DNA of 64,000 nt from Enterobacteriaceae bacterium UBA7338 (GTDB taxonomy: Bacteria > Pseudomonadota > Gammaproteobacteria > Enterobacterales > Enterobacteriaceae), in assembly GCA_002480085.1 (NCBI GenBank), contig DKPJ01000016.1, positions 1 through 64,000 of the forward strand, in the 5' to 3' direction. Position 1 is the first letter of the stretch, and every line of letters begins with the position of its first letter. The position numbers were made by a program, and so were the translations under genes. Shown here in pieces: positions 34,193 through 42,994 of the stretch. Under the pieces are notes generated by a model. The model did not search any database and was not told the origin of the DNA. It worked only from the letters and a program-made list of their open reading frames with translations.

Positions 34193-35542
34193 ATGTCTAC
34201 GCCTTCGGCGCGTACCGGCGGTTCGCTTGACGCTTTGTTTAAAATTTCTGCTCGTGGCAGCACTGTCCGTCAGGAAGTGGTCGCCGGCTTAACCACCTTC
34301 CTTGCGATGGTCTACTCCGTCATCGTCGTCCCGGGCATGTTAGGGAAAGCGGGCTTCCCACCCGCCGCGGTGTTCGTTGCTACCTGCCTGGTGGCTGGCG
34401 TTGGCTCTATCGTGATGGGGCTGTGGGCGAACCTGCCGCTGGCAATTGGCTGCGCCATCTCGCTGACCGCCTTTACCGCCTTCAGCCTGGTGCTGGGACA
34501 GCAGATCAGCGTCCCGGTAGCGCTCGGCGCGGTGTTCCTGATGGGCGTGCTGTTTACCGTGATCTCTGCCACCGGCATTCGTAGCTGGATCCTGCGCAAC
34601 CTGCCGCAGGGCGTGGCGCACGGCACCGGTATCGGTATCGGCCTGTTTCTGCTGCTGATCGCCGCCAACGGCGTCGGCCTGGTGGTGAAAAACCCAATTG
34701 AAGGTCTGCCGGTGGCGCTGGGCAACTTCGCCAGCTTCCCGGTGATCATGTCGCTGATTGGCCTGGCCGTGATCATCGGCCTGGAAAAATTGAAGGTGCC
34801 GGGCGGCATTCTGCTGACTATCATCGGCGTGTCGATCGTGGGTCTGATTTTCGATCCGAGCGTGCACTTCTCCGGTATTTTCGCCATGCCGTCGCTGAGC
34901 GACGATAAAGGTAACTCGCTGATTGGCAGCCTCGACATCGTTGGCGCCCTGAACCCGCTGGTGCTGCCGAGCGTGCTGGCGCTGGTAATGACCGCGGTAT
35001 TCGATGCCACGGGTACCATCCGTGCGGTAGCCGGGCAGGCTAACCTGCTGGATAAAGACGGCCAGATTATCGACGGCGGCAAAGCGCTGACCACCGACTC
35101 CCTGAGCAGCGTCTTCTCTGGTCTGGTGGGTGCGGCCCCGGCAGCGGTCTATATTGAATCGGCGGCTGGTACGGCTGCGGGCGGTAAAACCGGCCTGACG
35201 GCGATTACCGTCGGCGTGCTGTTCCTGCTGATCCTGTTCCTCTCGCCGCTCTCCTACCTGGTCCCGGCCTACGCGACCGCGCCGGCGCTGATGTACGTTG
35301 GCCTGCTGATGCTGAGCAACGTGGCAAAAATCGACTTTGCCGATTTCGTTGATGCGATGGCCGGTCTGATCACCGCCGTCTTTATCGTGCTGACCTGTAA
35401 CATCGTTACCGGCATCATGATTGGTTTCGCCTCGCTGGTGATTGGCCGCATTGTTTCTGGTGAATGGCGTCGTCTGAATATCGGTACGGTGGTGATCGCC
35501 ATCGCGCTGGTCGCCTTCTACGCGGGCGGCTGGGCAATCTAA
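34193..35542 (+). CDS. ghxP: Guanine/hypoxanthine permease GhxP
   Basis: Proton-coupled purine transporter of the NCS2/AzgA group in the inner membrane. The start is at MSTPSARTGGSLD, 449 residues as in E. coli YjcD/GhxP. There are twelve to fourteen hydrophobic segments. Family signatures are TTFLAMVYSVIVVPGMLGKAG over TM1, the TM8 motif AVFDATGTIRAVAGQ and TM10 SAAGTAAGGKTGLTA, which shape the base-binding site. The upstream PurR-like boxes imply repression when purines are plentiful. Confidence 0.95.
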   Translation: MSTPSARTGGSLDALFKISARGSTVRQEVVAGLTTFLAMVYSVIVVPGMLGKAGFPPAAVFVATCLVAGVGSIVMGLWANLPLAIGCAISLTAFTAFSLVLGQQISVPVALGAVFLMGVLFTVISATGIRSWILRNLPQGVAHGTGIGIGLFLLLIAANGVGLVVKNPIEGLPVALGNFASFPVIMSLIGLAVIIGLEKLKVPGGILLTIIGVSIVGLIFDPSVHFSGIFAMPSLSDDKGNSLIGSLDIVGALNPLVLPSVLALVMTAVFDATGTIRAVAGQANLLDKDGQIIDGGKALTTDSLSSVFSGLVGAAPAAVYIESAAGTAAGGKTGLTAITVGVLFLLILFLSPLSYLVPAYATAPALMYVGLLMLSNVAKIDFADFVDAMAGLITAVFIVLTCNIVTGIMIGFASLVIGRIVSGEWRRLNIGTVVIAIALVAFYAGGWAI

Positions 35543-35707
35543 GCTTCACTGCCCCTTAAAATGGGTGGCTCTGGCCGCCCATTTTTATTTTTTAAGGCAC
35601 ATCTTGTTTCCTTTGCGTTAACCTGCATGTTCTATTATGAGAGGCATGATGCCTCGTCATCGCTCGTCACCTCACGACTATAAAAAATCATCGCAAACAG
35701 GGAACGC

Positions 35708-37354
35708 ATGGAAATATTCTTTACCATTCTCATCATGACCCTTGTGGTCTCTCTCTCCGGCGTCATCACTCGGGTTCTACCGTTCCAGATCCCGCTACCG
35801 CTGATGCAGATTGCCATCGGCGCGATGCTGGCGCTGCCAACGTTTGGCCTGCACGTTGAGTTCGATCCCGAGCTGTTTCTGGTGCTGTTTATCCCGCCGC
35901 TGCTGTTTGCCGACGGCTGGAAAACGCCGACGCGGGAGTTCCTTGAACACGGACGGGAGATCCTCGGTCTCGCGCTGGCGCTGGTGCTGGTCACCGTCGT
36001 CGGCATCGGCTTTCTCATCTACTGGATCGTGCCGGGCATTCCGCTGGTACCGGCGTTAGCGCTGGCGGCAGTGCTGTCACCGACCGACGCCGTGGCGCTC
36101 TCCGGCATCGTTGGGGAGGGGCGCATCCCGAAAAAAATCATGGGCATTCTGCAGGGCGAGGCGTTGATGAACGACGCCTCCGGCCTGGTATCGCTGAAGT
36201 TTGCCGTCGCGGTGGCGATGGGCACCATGGTGTTTACCGTCGGTGGCGCCTCGGTGGAGTTCCTCAAGGTCGCCGTGGGCGGTATTCTGGCGGGCTTTAT
36301 CGTGAGCTGGCTGTACGGGCGCTCGCTGCGCTTCCTCAGCCGCTGGGGCGGCGATGAGCCAGCGACGCAGATTGTACTGCTGTTCCTGCTGCCGTTTGCC
36401 TCCTACCTGATTGCAGAGCATATTGGCTTCTCGGGCATCCTGGCCGCCGTGGCGGCGGGGATGACCATTACCCGCTCCGGGGTGATGCGCCGCGCGCCGC
36501 TGGCGATGCGTTTGCGGGCCAACAGCACCTGGTCGATGCTGGAGTTTGTCTTTAACGGCATGGTGTTCCTGCTGCTGGGCCTACAGCTGCCGGGGATCCT
36601 TGAGTCCTCGCTGGTAGCCGCCGAGGCGGACCCGAACGTTGAAACCTGGATGCTGTTTACCGACATCGTGCTGATCTATGCCGCACTGATGCTGGTGCGC
36701 TTCGGCTGGCTGTGGACGATGAAAAAGTTTAGCCAGCGCTTCTTAACGAATAAGCCAATGGAGTTCGGCTCCTGGAGCACCCGCGAACTGCTGATTGCCT
36801 CTTTCGCCGGGGTGCGCGGAGCGATTACCCTGGCGGGCGTGCTCTCTATTCCGCTGCTGCTGCCGGACGGCAACGTCTTCCCGGCACGCTACGAGCTGGT
36901 GTTTCTGGCTGCCGGTGTGATCCTCTTCTCGCTGTTTGTTGGCGTGGTGATGCTGCCGATCCTGCTTCAGCATATGGAGGTGGGCGACCATATTCAGCAG
37001 GCGAAAGAGGAGCGGCTGGCGCGTTCTGTGACCGCCGATGTGGCGATTGTGGCGATCCAGAAGATGCAGGAGCGACTGGCGGCCAACAGCGAAGAGAATA
37101 TCGATAACCAGCTGCTGACCGAGGTAAGCTCACGGGTGATCGGTAACCTGCGCCGTCGGGCCGATGGGCGCAACAACGCCGAAGGGTCTATGCAGGAGGA
37201 GAACCTTGAGCGCCGCTTCCGCCTGGCGGCGCTGCGCTCCGAGCGTGCCGAGCTGTATCACCTGCGCGCCACGCGCCAGATCAGCAATGAGACGATGCAG
37301 AAGCTGCTGCACGATCTCGATCTGCTGGAAGCGCTGCTGATAGAAAATAAGTGA
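35708..37354 (+). CDS. yjcE: CPA1-family Na+/H+ antiporter YjcE
   Basis: Inner-membrane cation/proton antiporter of 548 residues with about 12-13 transmembrane segments (1-425). A soluble C-terminal tail of about 120 residues, rich in charged helices, follows. Conserved elements include FIPPLLFADGW, ALAAVLSPTDAVALSGI with the transport Asp region, EALMNDASGLV and FAGVRGAITLAGVLSIP. The physiological substrate is not established. The neighbour order ghxP-yjcE is as in E. coli. Confidence 0.93.
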   Translation: MEIFFTILIMTLVVSLSGVITRVLPFQIPLPLMQIAIGAMLALPTFGLHVEFDPELFLVLFIPPLLFADGWKTPTREFLEHGREILGLALALVLVTVVGIGFLIYWIVPGIPLVPALALAAVLSPTDAVALSGIVGEGRIPKKIMGILQGEALMNDASGLVSLKFAVAVAMGTMVFTVGGASVEFLKVAVGGILAGFIVSWLYGRSLRFLSRWGGDEPATQIVLLFLLPFASYLIAEHIGFSGILAAVAAGMTITRSGVMRRAPLAMRLRANSTWSMLEFVFNGMVFLLLGLQLPGILESSLVAAEADPNVETWMLFTDIVLIYAALMLVRFGWLWTMKKFSQRFLTNKPMEFGSWSTRELLIASFAGVRGAITLAGVLSIPLLLPDGNVFPARYELVFLAAGVILFSLFVGVVMLPILLQHMEVGDHIQQAKEERLARSVTADVAIVAIQKMQERLAANSEENIDNQLLTEVSSRVIGNLRRRADGRNNAEGSMQEENLERRFRLAALRSERAELYHLRATRQISNETMQKLLHDLDLLEALLIENK

Positions 37355-37360
37355 TTGTAT

Positions 37361-37440
37361 TGCCCGGTGGCGCTACGCTTACCGGGCCTACAGGTCCATA
37401 ATCCCTAGGCCGGGTCAGGCGAAGCCGCCACCCGGCATTT
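37361..37440. repeat. REP pair between yjcE and the LysR gene
   Basis: TGCCCGGTGGCGCTACGCTTACCGGGC and an inverted partner (CCGGGTCAGGCG...CCACCCGGCA) fill the gap between the convergent genes. Confidence 0.85.
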
Positions 37441-37441
37441 T

Positions 37442-38329
37442 TTATGGCTGCGGTAACCAGAACCCCTCACAGCACGTTAGCCATGCCTGGGCGCTGTGTG
37501 ACAGATAGATCCCCTCCCGCCAGATCATCCCCAGCTGCCACTGCAGATCGCTCTGCAAGGGGATCCAGCGCAGCGTCTGCTTATCCAGCCGCTGGCAGAT
37601 CGGCTCCGGTAAAATCGCAATGCCGACCCCCGCCTGCACCATTGCGGCAAGGAAATCCCACTGGCCGCTGCGCACGGCAATGCGCGGCTTCACGTTGTGC
37701 TGGTTGAAGAGCCGCATTAGCTGCTGGCTGAGAGCAAAATCCTCGTTGTAGATCAGCAGGGGATGGTCGGCCAGCATCTCGGGCGACACCGCCTCGCACT
37801 TCAGCCAGTCGCCGGAGCGGGGGACCAGCACGCATAGCGGGTGGCTAAACAGCGGCAGGGTGGTCAGGGCGCTCTCCTCCTCTACCGGCAGCGCCGTCAT
37901 CGCCAGATCCAGCTCGCCGTTCATTACCGCCTGCTGCACGGTCAGACCGCCAAACTCGGCAATTTTCAGCTCCACGCCGGGATAACGCTGGCGAAACAGG
38001 CTGATGGGTCCGGCCATCAGCATACCCACCATTGGCGGTATGCCCAGCCGCAGCACCCCTTTGTTAAGGTGCTGAATATCGTCCAGCTCGGCCTCTAGCT
38101 GGCGGAACTCGGCAAGGATCGCCTGGCCACGTTCAAAGACCACCCGACCCGTATCGGTGAGCAGCAGCCTGCGTCCGTCGCGGATCAGCAGGGTGCTGTT
38201 CAGCTCATCCTCCAGGTTTTTCAGCATCTTGCTGATGGTGGGCTGGGTGACGAACAGCCGCTCCGCTGCGCGGGTGAAACTCTGCTGGCGCACGACCTCC
38301 ACAAAATAGCGCAGCGTTCTGATATCCAT
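37442..38329 (-). CDS. LysR-family regulator, CidR-like
   Basis: LysR-type transcriptional regulator of 295 residues. The start is at MDIRTLRYF with AAGGA upstream; an ATG six codons earlier is less likely. The winged-helix domain includes QQSFTRAAERLFVTQPTISKMLKNLE and the effector-binding domain starts near GVLRLGIPPMVG. It is divergent from cidA-cidB with about 120 bp between, the standard arrangement for CidR. In Gram-positive bacteria CidR senses acetate or pyruvate-overflow signals and induces cidAB. The inducer here is unknown. Confidence 0.85.
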   Translation of the reverse strand: MDIRTLRYFVEVVRQQSFTRAAERLFVTQPTISKMLKNLEDELNSTLLIRDGRRLLLTDTGRVVFERGQAILAEFRQLEAELDDIQHLNKGVLRLGIPPMVGMLMAGPISLFRQRYPGVELKIAEFGGLTVQQAVMNGELDLAMTALPVEEESALTTLPLFSHPLCVLVPRSGDWLKCEAVSPEMLADHPLLIYNEDFALSQQLMRLFNQHNVKPRIAVRSGQWDFLAAMVQAGVGIAILPEPICQRLDKQTLRWIPLQSDLQWQLGMIWREGIYLSHSAQAWLTCCEGFWLPQP

Positions 38330-38448
38330 GACTATTCCTTTCAACAATTATTCCGAAAGACTATGCTTGCGATGAGTTTAATTCATTTCAACCCCGCGTA
38401 GTGGCTCTCTATACTGTGTCTCCGATCACATTTCATGGACATACCCTG

Positions 38449-38859
38449 ATGGACGTGGCGTTACGCCGTGTTACGCCTGCGCTGGTGCGTCGGCTTCAGA
38501 TCCCGCTGCAGGTGCTGCTCTATGCCGGACTCTTCATCCTGGCCCAGCATCTTGTGCAGTGGCTCAGCCTGCCGCTGCCCGCCAACCTGGTGGGAATGAT
38601 TATTCTGCTAGCCCTGGTAATGTGCCGGATCGTTCCCCTGAAATGGGTGCGGGCCGGAGCCAGCTGGCTGCTGGCAGAGATGCTGCTCTTTTTTGTGCCT
38701 GCGGTGGTGGCGGTGGTGAACTATGCCCAGCTGCTGCTGATCGACGGCTGGCGTATTTTCGCCGTTATCGCCCTCAGCACGCTGATGGTCCTTGGGGCAA
38801 CGGCCTGGGTGGTGGACAAGGTCTATCGCTACGAACTCCGCAGGCAGCAGCATGACTGA
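38449..38859 (+). CDS. CidA/LrgA family holin-like protein
   Basis: Small inner-membrane protein of 136 residues with four hydrophobic segments, in the CidA/LrgA family once likened to phage holins and now linked to pyruvate or weak-acid export. The start is taken at MDVALRRVTP; GTG 38401 would add 16 residues. Family motif LSLPLPANLVGMIILLALVMCRIVPLKWV (residues about 40-68) is clear. It overlaps cidB by eight bases. Confidence 0.85.
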   Translation: MDVALRRVTPALVRRLQIPLQVLLYAGLFILAQHLVQWLSLPLPANLVGMIILLALVMCRIVPLKWVRAGASWLLAEMLLFFVPAVVAVVNYAQLLLIDGWRIFAVIALSTLMVLGATAWVVDKVYRYELRRQQHD

Positions 38860-39541
38860 TTTTCAACTGGGGCTGTTCTGCCTGGTCATCACCCTGGCGA
38901 TCTACTTCGCCAATAAAAAACTCTATCGCCGCTTTCGCACGCTGCCCCTGATGCCGCTGGTCTGCACGCCAATTGTGCTGGTGCTAATCCTGGTGTTTGG
39001 CCATATCTCCTACCAGAACTACATGGGCGAGGCGCACTGGCTGCTGTGGCTGCTCGGTCCGGCAACCATCGCCTTTGCCGTGCCGGTCTATGACAACCTG
39101 GCAATGATCAAGCGTCACTGGATGTCGCTCACCGCCGGGACGATCACCGCGACGGTGGTGGCAGTGACCAGCTCGGTGTGGCTGGCGCGTCTGTTTACCC
39201 TGCCCGATGAGATCCAGCGTAGCCTGGCGGTGCGCTCGGTGACGACGCCGTTTGCGCTGGCCGCCGCCGGGCCGCTGGGAGGCCAGCCGGATCTGGTGGC
39301 GCTGTTTGTGGTGGTCACGGGCGTCTTCGGCATGGCGGTGGGGGATATGCTGTTTCTGCGCCTCGCCATCCGGGAAGGGATGGCGAAGGGGGCCGGTTTT
39401 GGCGCGGCCTCGCACGGGGCGGGGACGGCGCGATCCTACGAGCTGGGCCAGCAGGAGGGCGTCGTGGCCAGCCTGGTGATGATGCTCTCTGGCGTGGTGA
39501 TGGTGCTGATTGCGCCGCTGGTCGCCAGGGTGATGTTCTGA
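38852..39541 (+). CDS. CidB/LrgB family membrane protein
   Basis: Polytopic inner-membrane partner of CidA, 229 residues. The start is at MTDFQLGLFC; an upstream ATG lies inside cidA. The LrgB family core is SVTTPFALAAAGPLGGQPDLVALFVVVTGVFGMAVGD and GFGAASHGAGTARSYELGQQEG, near the C-terminus. With CidA it is thought to affect murein hydrolase activity, programmed lysis or pyruvate flux. E. coli has related yohJK elsewhere. Probably co-transcribed with cidA under the divergent LysR regulator. Confidence 0.88.
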   Translation: MTDFQLGLFCLVITLAIYFANKKLYRRFRTLPLMPLVCTPIVLVLILVFGHISYQNYMGEAHWLLWLLGPATIAFAVPVYDNLAMIKRHWMSLTAGTITATVVAVTSSVWLARLFTLPDEIQRSLAVRSVTTPFALAAAGPLGGQPDLVALFVVVTGVFGMAVGDMLFLRLAIREGMAKGAGFGAASHGAGTARSYELGQQEGVVASLVMMLSGVVMVLIAPLVARVMF

Positions 39542-39556
39542 CCAGCGGCGTAGGGT

Positions 39557-40846
39557 CTACTTCAGGTGGGCCACTAGCTCAAACTCGCGGAAGTTAACCG
39601 GGCGCTGCTGCTGCATCGAGATATTCCCGGCAATGCCGGTGAGGATCGACATCGCCCCCGCCCGGTGGTCAGCGGCGCGCTTGAGGGGATCGTCTCCCGG
39701 CTCGCCAAACAGATCCGCCAGCATGGCATTATCTCCGCCGCCGTGGCCGCCTTCGCCAACGGTAAACTCCGCCTTCCACGGCGCGGCAAACATCGGAAAG
39801 ACCGTGATATCGCACCCCTCCAGGCTCCCTTCGTTCTCGCGAGCGCCGCCAGCGTTAACGTAGGATTTCTCCACCAGCTTCATCTCCAGCCGTCCCGCGC
39901 TGCCGTTAAAAACCACGTTCAGGCCCTCCCAGGGCAGGTAGGCATTCAGGGAGTAGGTCAGTTGCACCTGGTTTTGGTACTTCACCAGTACCGACATGGT
40001 GTCTTCGATGGTGATACCGTCGCTGAAAACGCTCTGGTCGCGGAAGTAGCTATCCTCATGCTCGGCGTCGAGGTAGAGCGCTTTCAGCTGGGCGTTGTCG
40101 GCCATCTGTAGCGCAAAGGGATCCGCTTTCGCCTGCTCATAGCCGTGGGCGCGGGGATAGAACTGCGTGACGCCGCGCCGCTCGGCATTCTCTTTACCGT
40201 AAAAGCGCAGCCCGCCTTCGGCGTAGACGCGCTCGGGATAGCTCCCCAGCCAGAAGTTCATCAGGTCAAAGTGGTGGGTGGATTTATGCACCAGCAGGCC
40301 GCCGCTGTTGCGCTTCTCCCGATGCCAGCGGCGGAAGTAGTCCGCGCCGTGCTCGGTGTTGAGCAGCCACTCAAAATGGACGGAGTAGACCTCGCCGATC
40401 GTACCGTTCATCAGCAGCTCGCGTACCTTGCTGTGGTGCGGGGCGTAGCGGTAGTTAAAGGCCACGCGCACGCTGCGGCCCGTCTCTTCAATAGCGTCGA
40501 GGATACGCAGGGCGCGCTGCTCATCAATGGTCATTGGTTTTTCGGTGATGACGTCGCACCCGGCCCGCAGCGCCCGCACGATATAGTCGTCGTGGGTGCG
40601 GTCCATGGTGGTGACGATAATGGTATCCGGGCGCGTTTCGCGGATCATCGCGTCAAATTGCTCTGCTTTCCACGTTGATACCGGCTCGCTGTCACTGCTT
40701 TGCAGCAGCTGGTTGGCGTAATCCATGCGCGTCTGGTTGGTATCGCAGAAGGCGACCAGCTGCGCCGTTTCGCGCCACTGGCCGCCGATGGCAGAGATGT
40801 ACAGTCCGGCCCGACCACCGGTTCCGACAAGGGCATATCGCTTCAT
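39557..40846 (-). CDS. Gfo/Idh/MocA family oxidoreductase
   Basis: NAD(P)-dependent sugar or inositol dehydrogenase-like protein, 429 residues. The N-terminal Rossmann motif is ALVGTGGRAGLYISAI (4-19). EKPMTIDEQ near residue 100 is the family's EKP motif. The C-terminal alpha/beta domain has HKSTHHFDLMNFWLG, carrying the catalytic His pair. GAGAGGATACG precedes the ATG. It stands alone, convergent with cidB and head-to-head with nothing. A TTGAAACGTTGTTTTAA imperfect palindrome at about 40862-40878 could be a LacI-type operator. The substrate is not deducible; related genes act on glycoside sugars. Confidence 0.85.
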   Translation of the reverse strand: MKRYALVGTGGRAGLYISAIGGQWRETAQLVAFCDTNQTRMDYANQLLQSSDSEPVSTWKAEQFDAMIRETRPDTIIVTTMDRTHDDYIVRALRAGCDVITEKPMTIDEQRALRILDAIEETGRSVRVAFNYRYAPHHSKVRELLMNGTIGEVYSVHFEWLLNTEHGADYFRRWHREKRNSGGLLVHKSTHHFDLMNFWLGSYPERVYAEGGLRFYGKENAERRGVTQFYPRAHGYEQAKADPFALQMADNAQLKALYLDAEHEDSYFRDQSVFSDGITIEDTMSVLVKYQNQVQLTYSLNAYLPWEGLNVVFNGSAGRLEMKLVEKSYVNAGGARENEGSLEGCDITVFPMFAAPWKAEFTVGEGGHGGGDNAMLADLFGEPGDDPLKRAADHRAGAMSILTGIAGNISMQQQRPVNFREFELVAHLK

Positions 40847-40952
40847 CGTATCCTCTCGTATTAAAACAACGTTTCAAATAGATTAAGATACTGTATCGCG
40901 ATTGAAAGAGGAGAACTGTGATCCCCGGCCAAAACGACCGGGGAAAAGAGGA

Positions 40953-42602
40953 TTAATGTGCGCGGCCCTGCTCAATACCCAGCCCGGTTTGCGAGCGGAT
41001 AAACTGGGCGCGGAATTTCTCACGCTCCAGCTTGCCTTCCGCCGTGTTGTCGGTCAGGGAGAATACCCAGATGCCAATAAACGCCACGGCGATAGAGAAG
41101 AGCGCCGGGTATTCATACGGGAAGAGGGCTTTCTCATGGCCGAGGATCTGTACCCAAATAGTCGGGCCAAGGATCATCAGCACCACGGCGGTCAGCAGAC
41201 CCAGCCAGCCGCCGATCATGGCGCCACGGGTAGTGAGCTTCGACCAGTACATGGAGAGCAGGATGATAGGGAAGTTACAGCTGGCGGCAATGGAGAAGGC
41301 CAGCCCCACCATAAAGGCGATGTTCTGGTTCTCGAACAGAATGCCGAGCAGGATCGCCACTACGCCGAGCACCAGCACGGTAATTTTTGACACTCTCAGC
41401 TCGTCGCGCTCGGAGGCCCCTTTGCGGAAGACGTTGGCATAGAGATCGTGTGATACCGCCGATGCGCCTGCCAGCGTCAGGCCAGCCACCACCGCCAGAA
41501 TGGTGGCAAAGGCCACGGCAGAGATAAAGCCCAGGAAGAGGCTGCCGCCCACTGCGTTAGCCAGATGCACCGCCGCCATGTTGTTACCGCCGATCAGCGC
41601 CCCGGCAGCGTCTTTAAATACCGGGTTGGCACCGACCAGCATGATGGCCCCGAAACCGATAATAAAGGTCAGGATGTAGAAGTAACCCATAAAACCGGTG
41701 GCGTAGAAGACGCTCTTACGCGCCTCGCGGGCGTCACTCACGGTAAAGAAGCGCATCAGGATGTGCGGCAGCCCGGCAGTACCAAACATCAAACCCAGGC
41801 CGAGAGAGAGGGCCGAGATAGGATCCTTCACCAGCCCGCCGGGGCTCATGATGGCTTCCCCTTTCGGATGTACCGCCATCGCCTCGCTGAACAGGTTATT
41901 GAAGCTGAAGCCGACGTGTTTCATCACCATAAAGGCCATAAAGCTGGCGCCAAACAGCAGCAGCACCGCCTTGATAATCTGTACCCAGGTGGTGGCCAGC
42001 ATGCCGCCGAACAGAACGTACATCACCATCAGCACGCCTACCAGCACCACTGCAATGTGGTAGTTCAGGCCGAACAGCAGCTGGATCAGCTTGCCCGCGC
42101 CCACCATCTGGGCGATGAGGTAGAGGGCGACCACCACCAGCGAGCCGCAGGCGGAGAGGATACGGATAGGTCCCTGCTTCAGCCGGTAAGAGGCAACGTC
42201 GGCGAAGGTATAACGTCCCAGGTTACGCAGGCGTTCGGCGATTAAGAACAGGATGATTGGCCAGCCGACGAGGAAGCCGAGGGAGTAAATAAGGCCATCG
42301 TAGCCGGAGGTAAACACCAGCGCGGAGATACCTAAAAACGATGCCGCGGACATATAGTCCCCGGCGATGGCCAGGCCGTTTTGCAGGCCGGTGATGTTAC
42401 CGCCAGCGGTGTAGTAGTCGCTTCGCGTCCGGGTGCGCTTCGAGGCCCAGTAGGTGATGCCGAGCGTCATGGCCACGAAGATGACAAACATGATAATCGC
42501 CTGCCAGTTAGTCGGCTGGCGCTGTACCGCACCGGTAAGCGCATCCGCAGCACCGGCGGTAAAAGGGAGCGCGGCGGGCAGCGCTATCAGGATCCTTTTC
42601 AT
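40953..42602 (-). CDS. actP: Acetate/glycolate:cation symporter ActP
   Basis: Inner-membrane sodium:solute symporter (SSS family) importing acetate and glycolate. The protein has 549 residues, with a signal-like N-terminal segment (ALPAALPFTAGAADA) followed by 13 hydrophobic helices. Motifs are YYTAGGNITGLQNGLAIAGDYMSAASFLGISA and the SSS signature region GGMLATTWVQIIKAVLL. Its ATG overlaps the yjcH stop by four bases (ATGA). Last gene of acs-yjcH-actP, whose expression in E. coli needs CRP in acetate-scavenging conditions. Confidence 0.97.
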   Translation of the reverse strand: MKRILIALPAALPFTAGAADALTGAVQRQPTNWQAIIMFVIFVAMTLGITYWASKRTRTRSDYYTAGGNITGLQNGLAIAGDYMSAASFLGISALVFTSGYDGLIYSLGFLVGWPIILFLIAERLRNLGRYTFADVASYRLKQGPIRILSACGSLVVVALYLIAQMVGAGKLIQLLFGLNYHIAVVLVGVLMVMYVLFGGMLATTWVQIIKAVLLLFGASFMAFMVMKHVGFSFNNLFSEAMAVHPKGEAIMSPGGLVKDPISALSLGLGLMFGTAGLPHILMRFFTVSDAREARKSVFYATGFMGYFYILTFIIGFGAIMLVGANPVFKDAAGALIGGNNMAAVHLANAVGGSLFLGFISAVAFATILAVVAGLTLAGASAVSHDLYANVFRKGASERDELRVSKITVLVLGVVAILLGILFENQNIAFMVGLAFSIAASCNFPIILLSMYWSKLTTRGAMIGGWLGLLTAVVLMILGPTIWVQILGHEKALFPYEYPALFSIAVAFIGIWVFSLTDNTAEGKLEREKFRAQFIRSQTGLGIEQGRAH

Positions 42603-42913
42603 AATGCTTTTACCTCGCGGACAACGTCACTGTTGAGGCGATCGAACTCGCCGTTTGCGCGCCAGACGTAGACGCCGGTCAGAATAAAGGAGATCAGGAT
42701 AACGCCGATGCCAATAGGGATGCCGCGCGTCACGCTGGTTCCCGGATGCAGCGGGGTGCCCAGCCAGCCTGGCGCAAAGGCGATCAGCATGATAAAGCTG
42801 ATGTACATGACCAGTACGATAAGTGAGAGGATAAAGGCAAACCGTTGCCGCTTATCGACGAGCTCCCTGTAGTGCGCACTATTCTCAATCTGCTGACAAA
42901 TATCGTTATTCAT
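42599..42913 (-). CDS. yjcH: DUF485 inner-membrane protein YjcH
   Basis: Small membrane protein of 104 residues with two transmembrane helices (about 24-46 and 60-82). It lies between acs and actP and is probably an accessory of the acetate transporter. The start is at MNNDICQQIENSAHYREL; the frame's previous codon is GTG. Family block RYRELVDKRQRF-like (here HYRELVDKRQRFAFILS) and GTPLHPGTSVTRGIPIGIG are clear. Confidence 0.93.
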   Translation of the reverse strand: MNNDICQQIENSAHYRELVDKRQRFAFILSLIVLVMYISFIMLIAFAPGWLGTPLHPGTSVTRGIPIGIGVILISFILTGVYVWRANGEFDRLNSDVVREVKAL

Positions 42914-42958
42914 CACAGAGTCTCCAGACGTATTTTGTAGGGGAGGGGTTTTATTATT

Positions 42959-42980
42959 CCCTCTCCCGTGCGGGAGAGGG
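42959..42980. repeat. Palindrome CCCTCTCCCG/CGGGAGAGGG between acs and yjcH
   Basis: A perfect 10-bp stem with a 2-nt loop is followed by TGAGGGTG. It resembles the GC-rich box C-type intergenic repeat of enterobacteria. It lies inside the acs-yjcH-actP transcript and could modulate the relative mRNA levels. Confidence 0.65.
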
Positions 42981-42994
42981 TGAGGGTGAAATCG

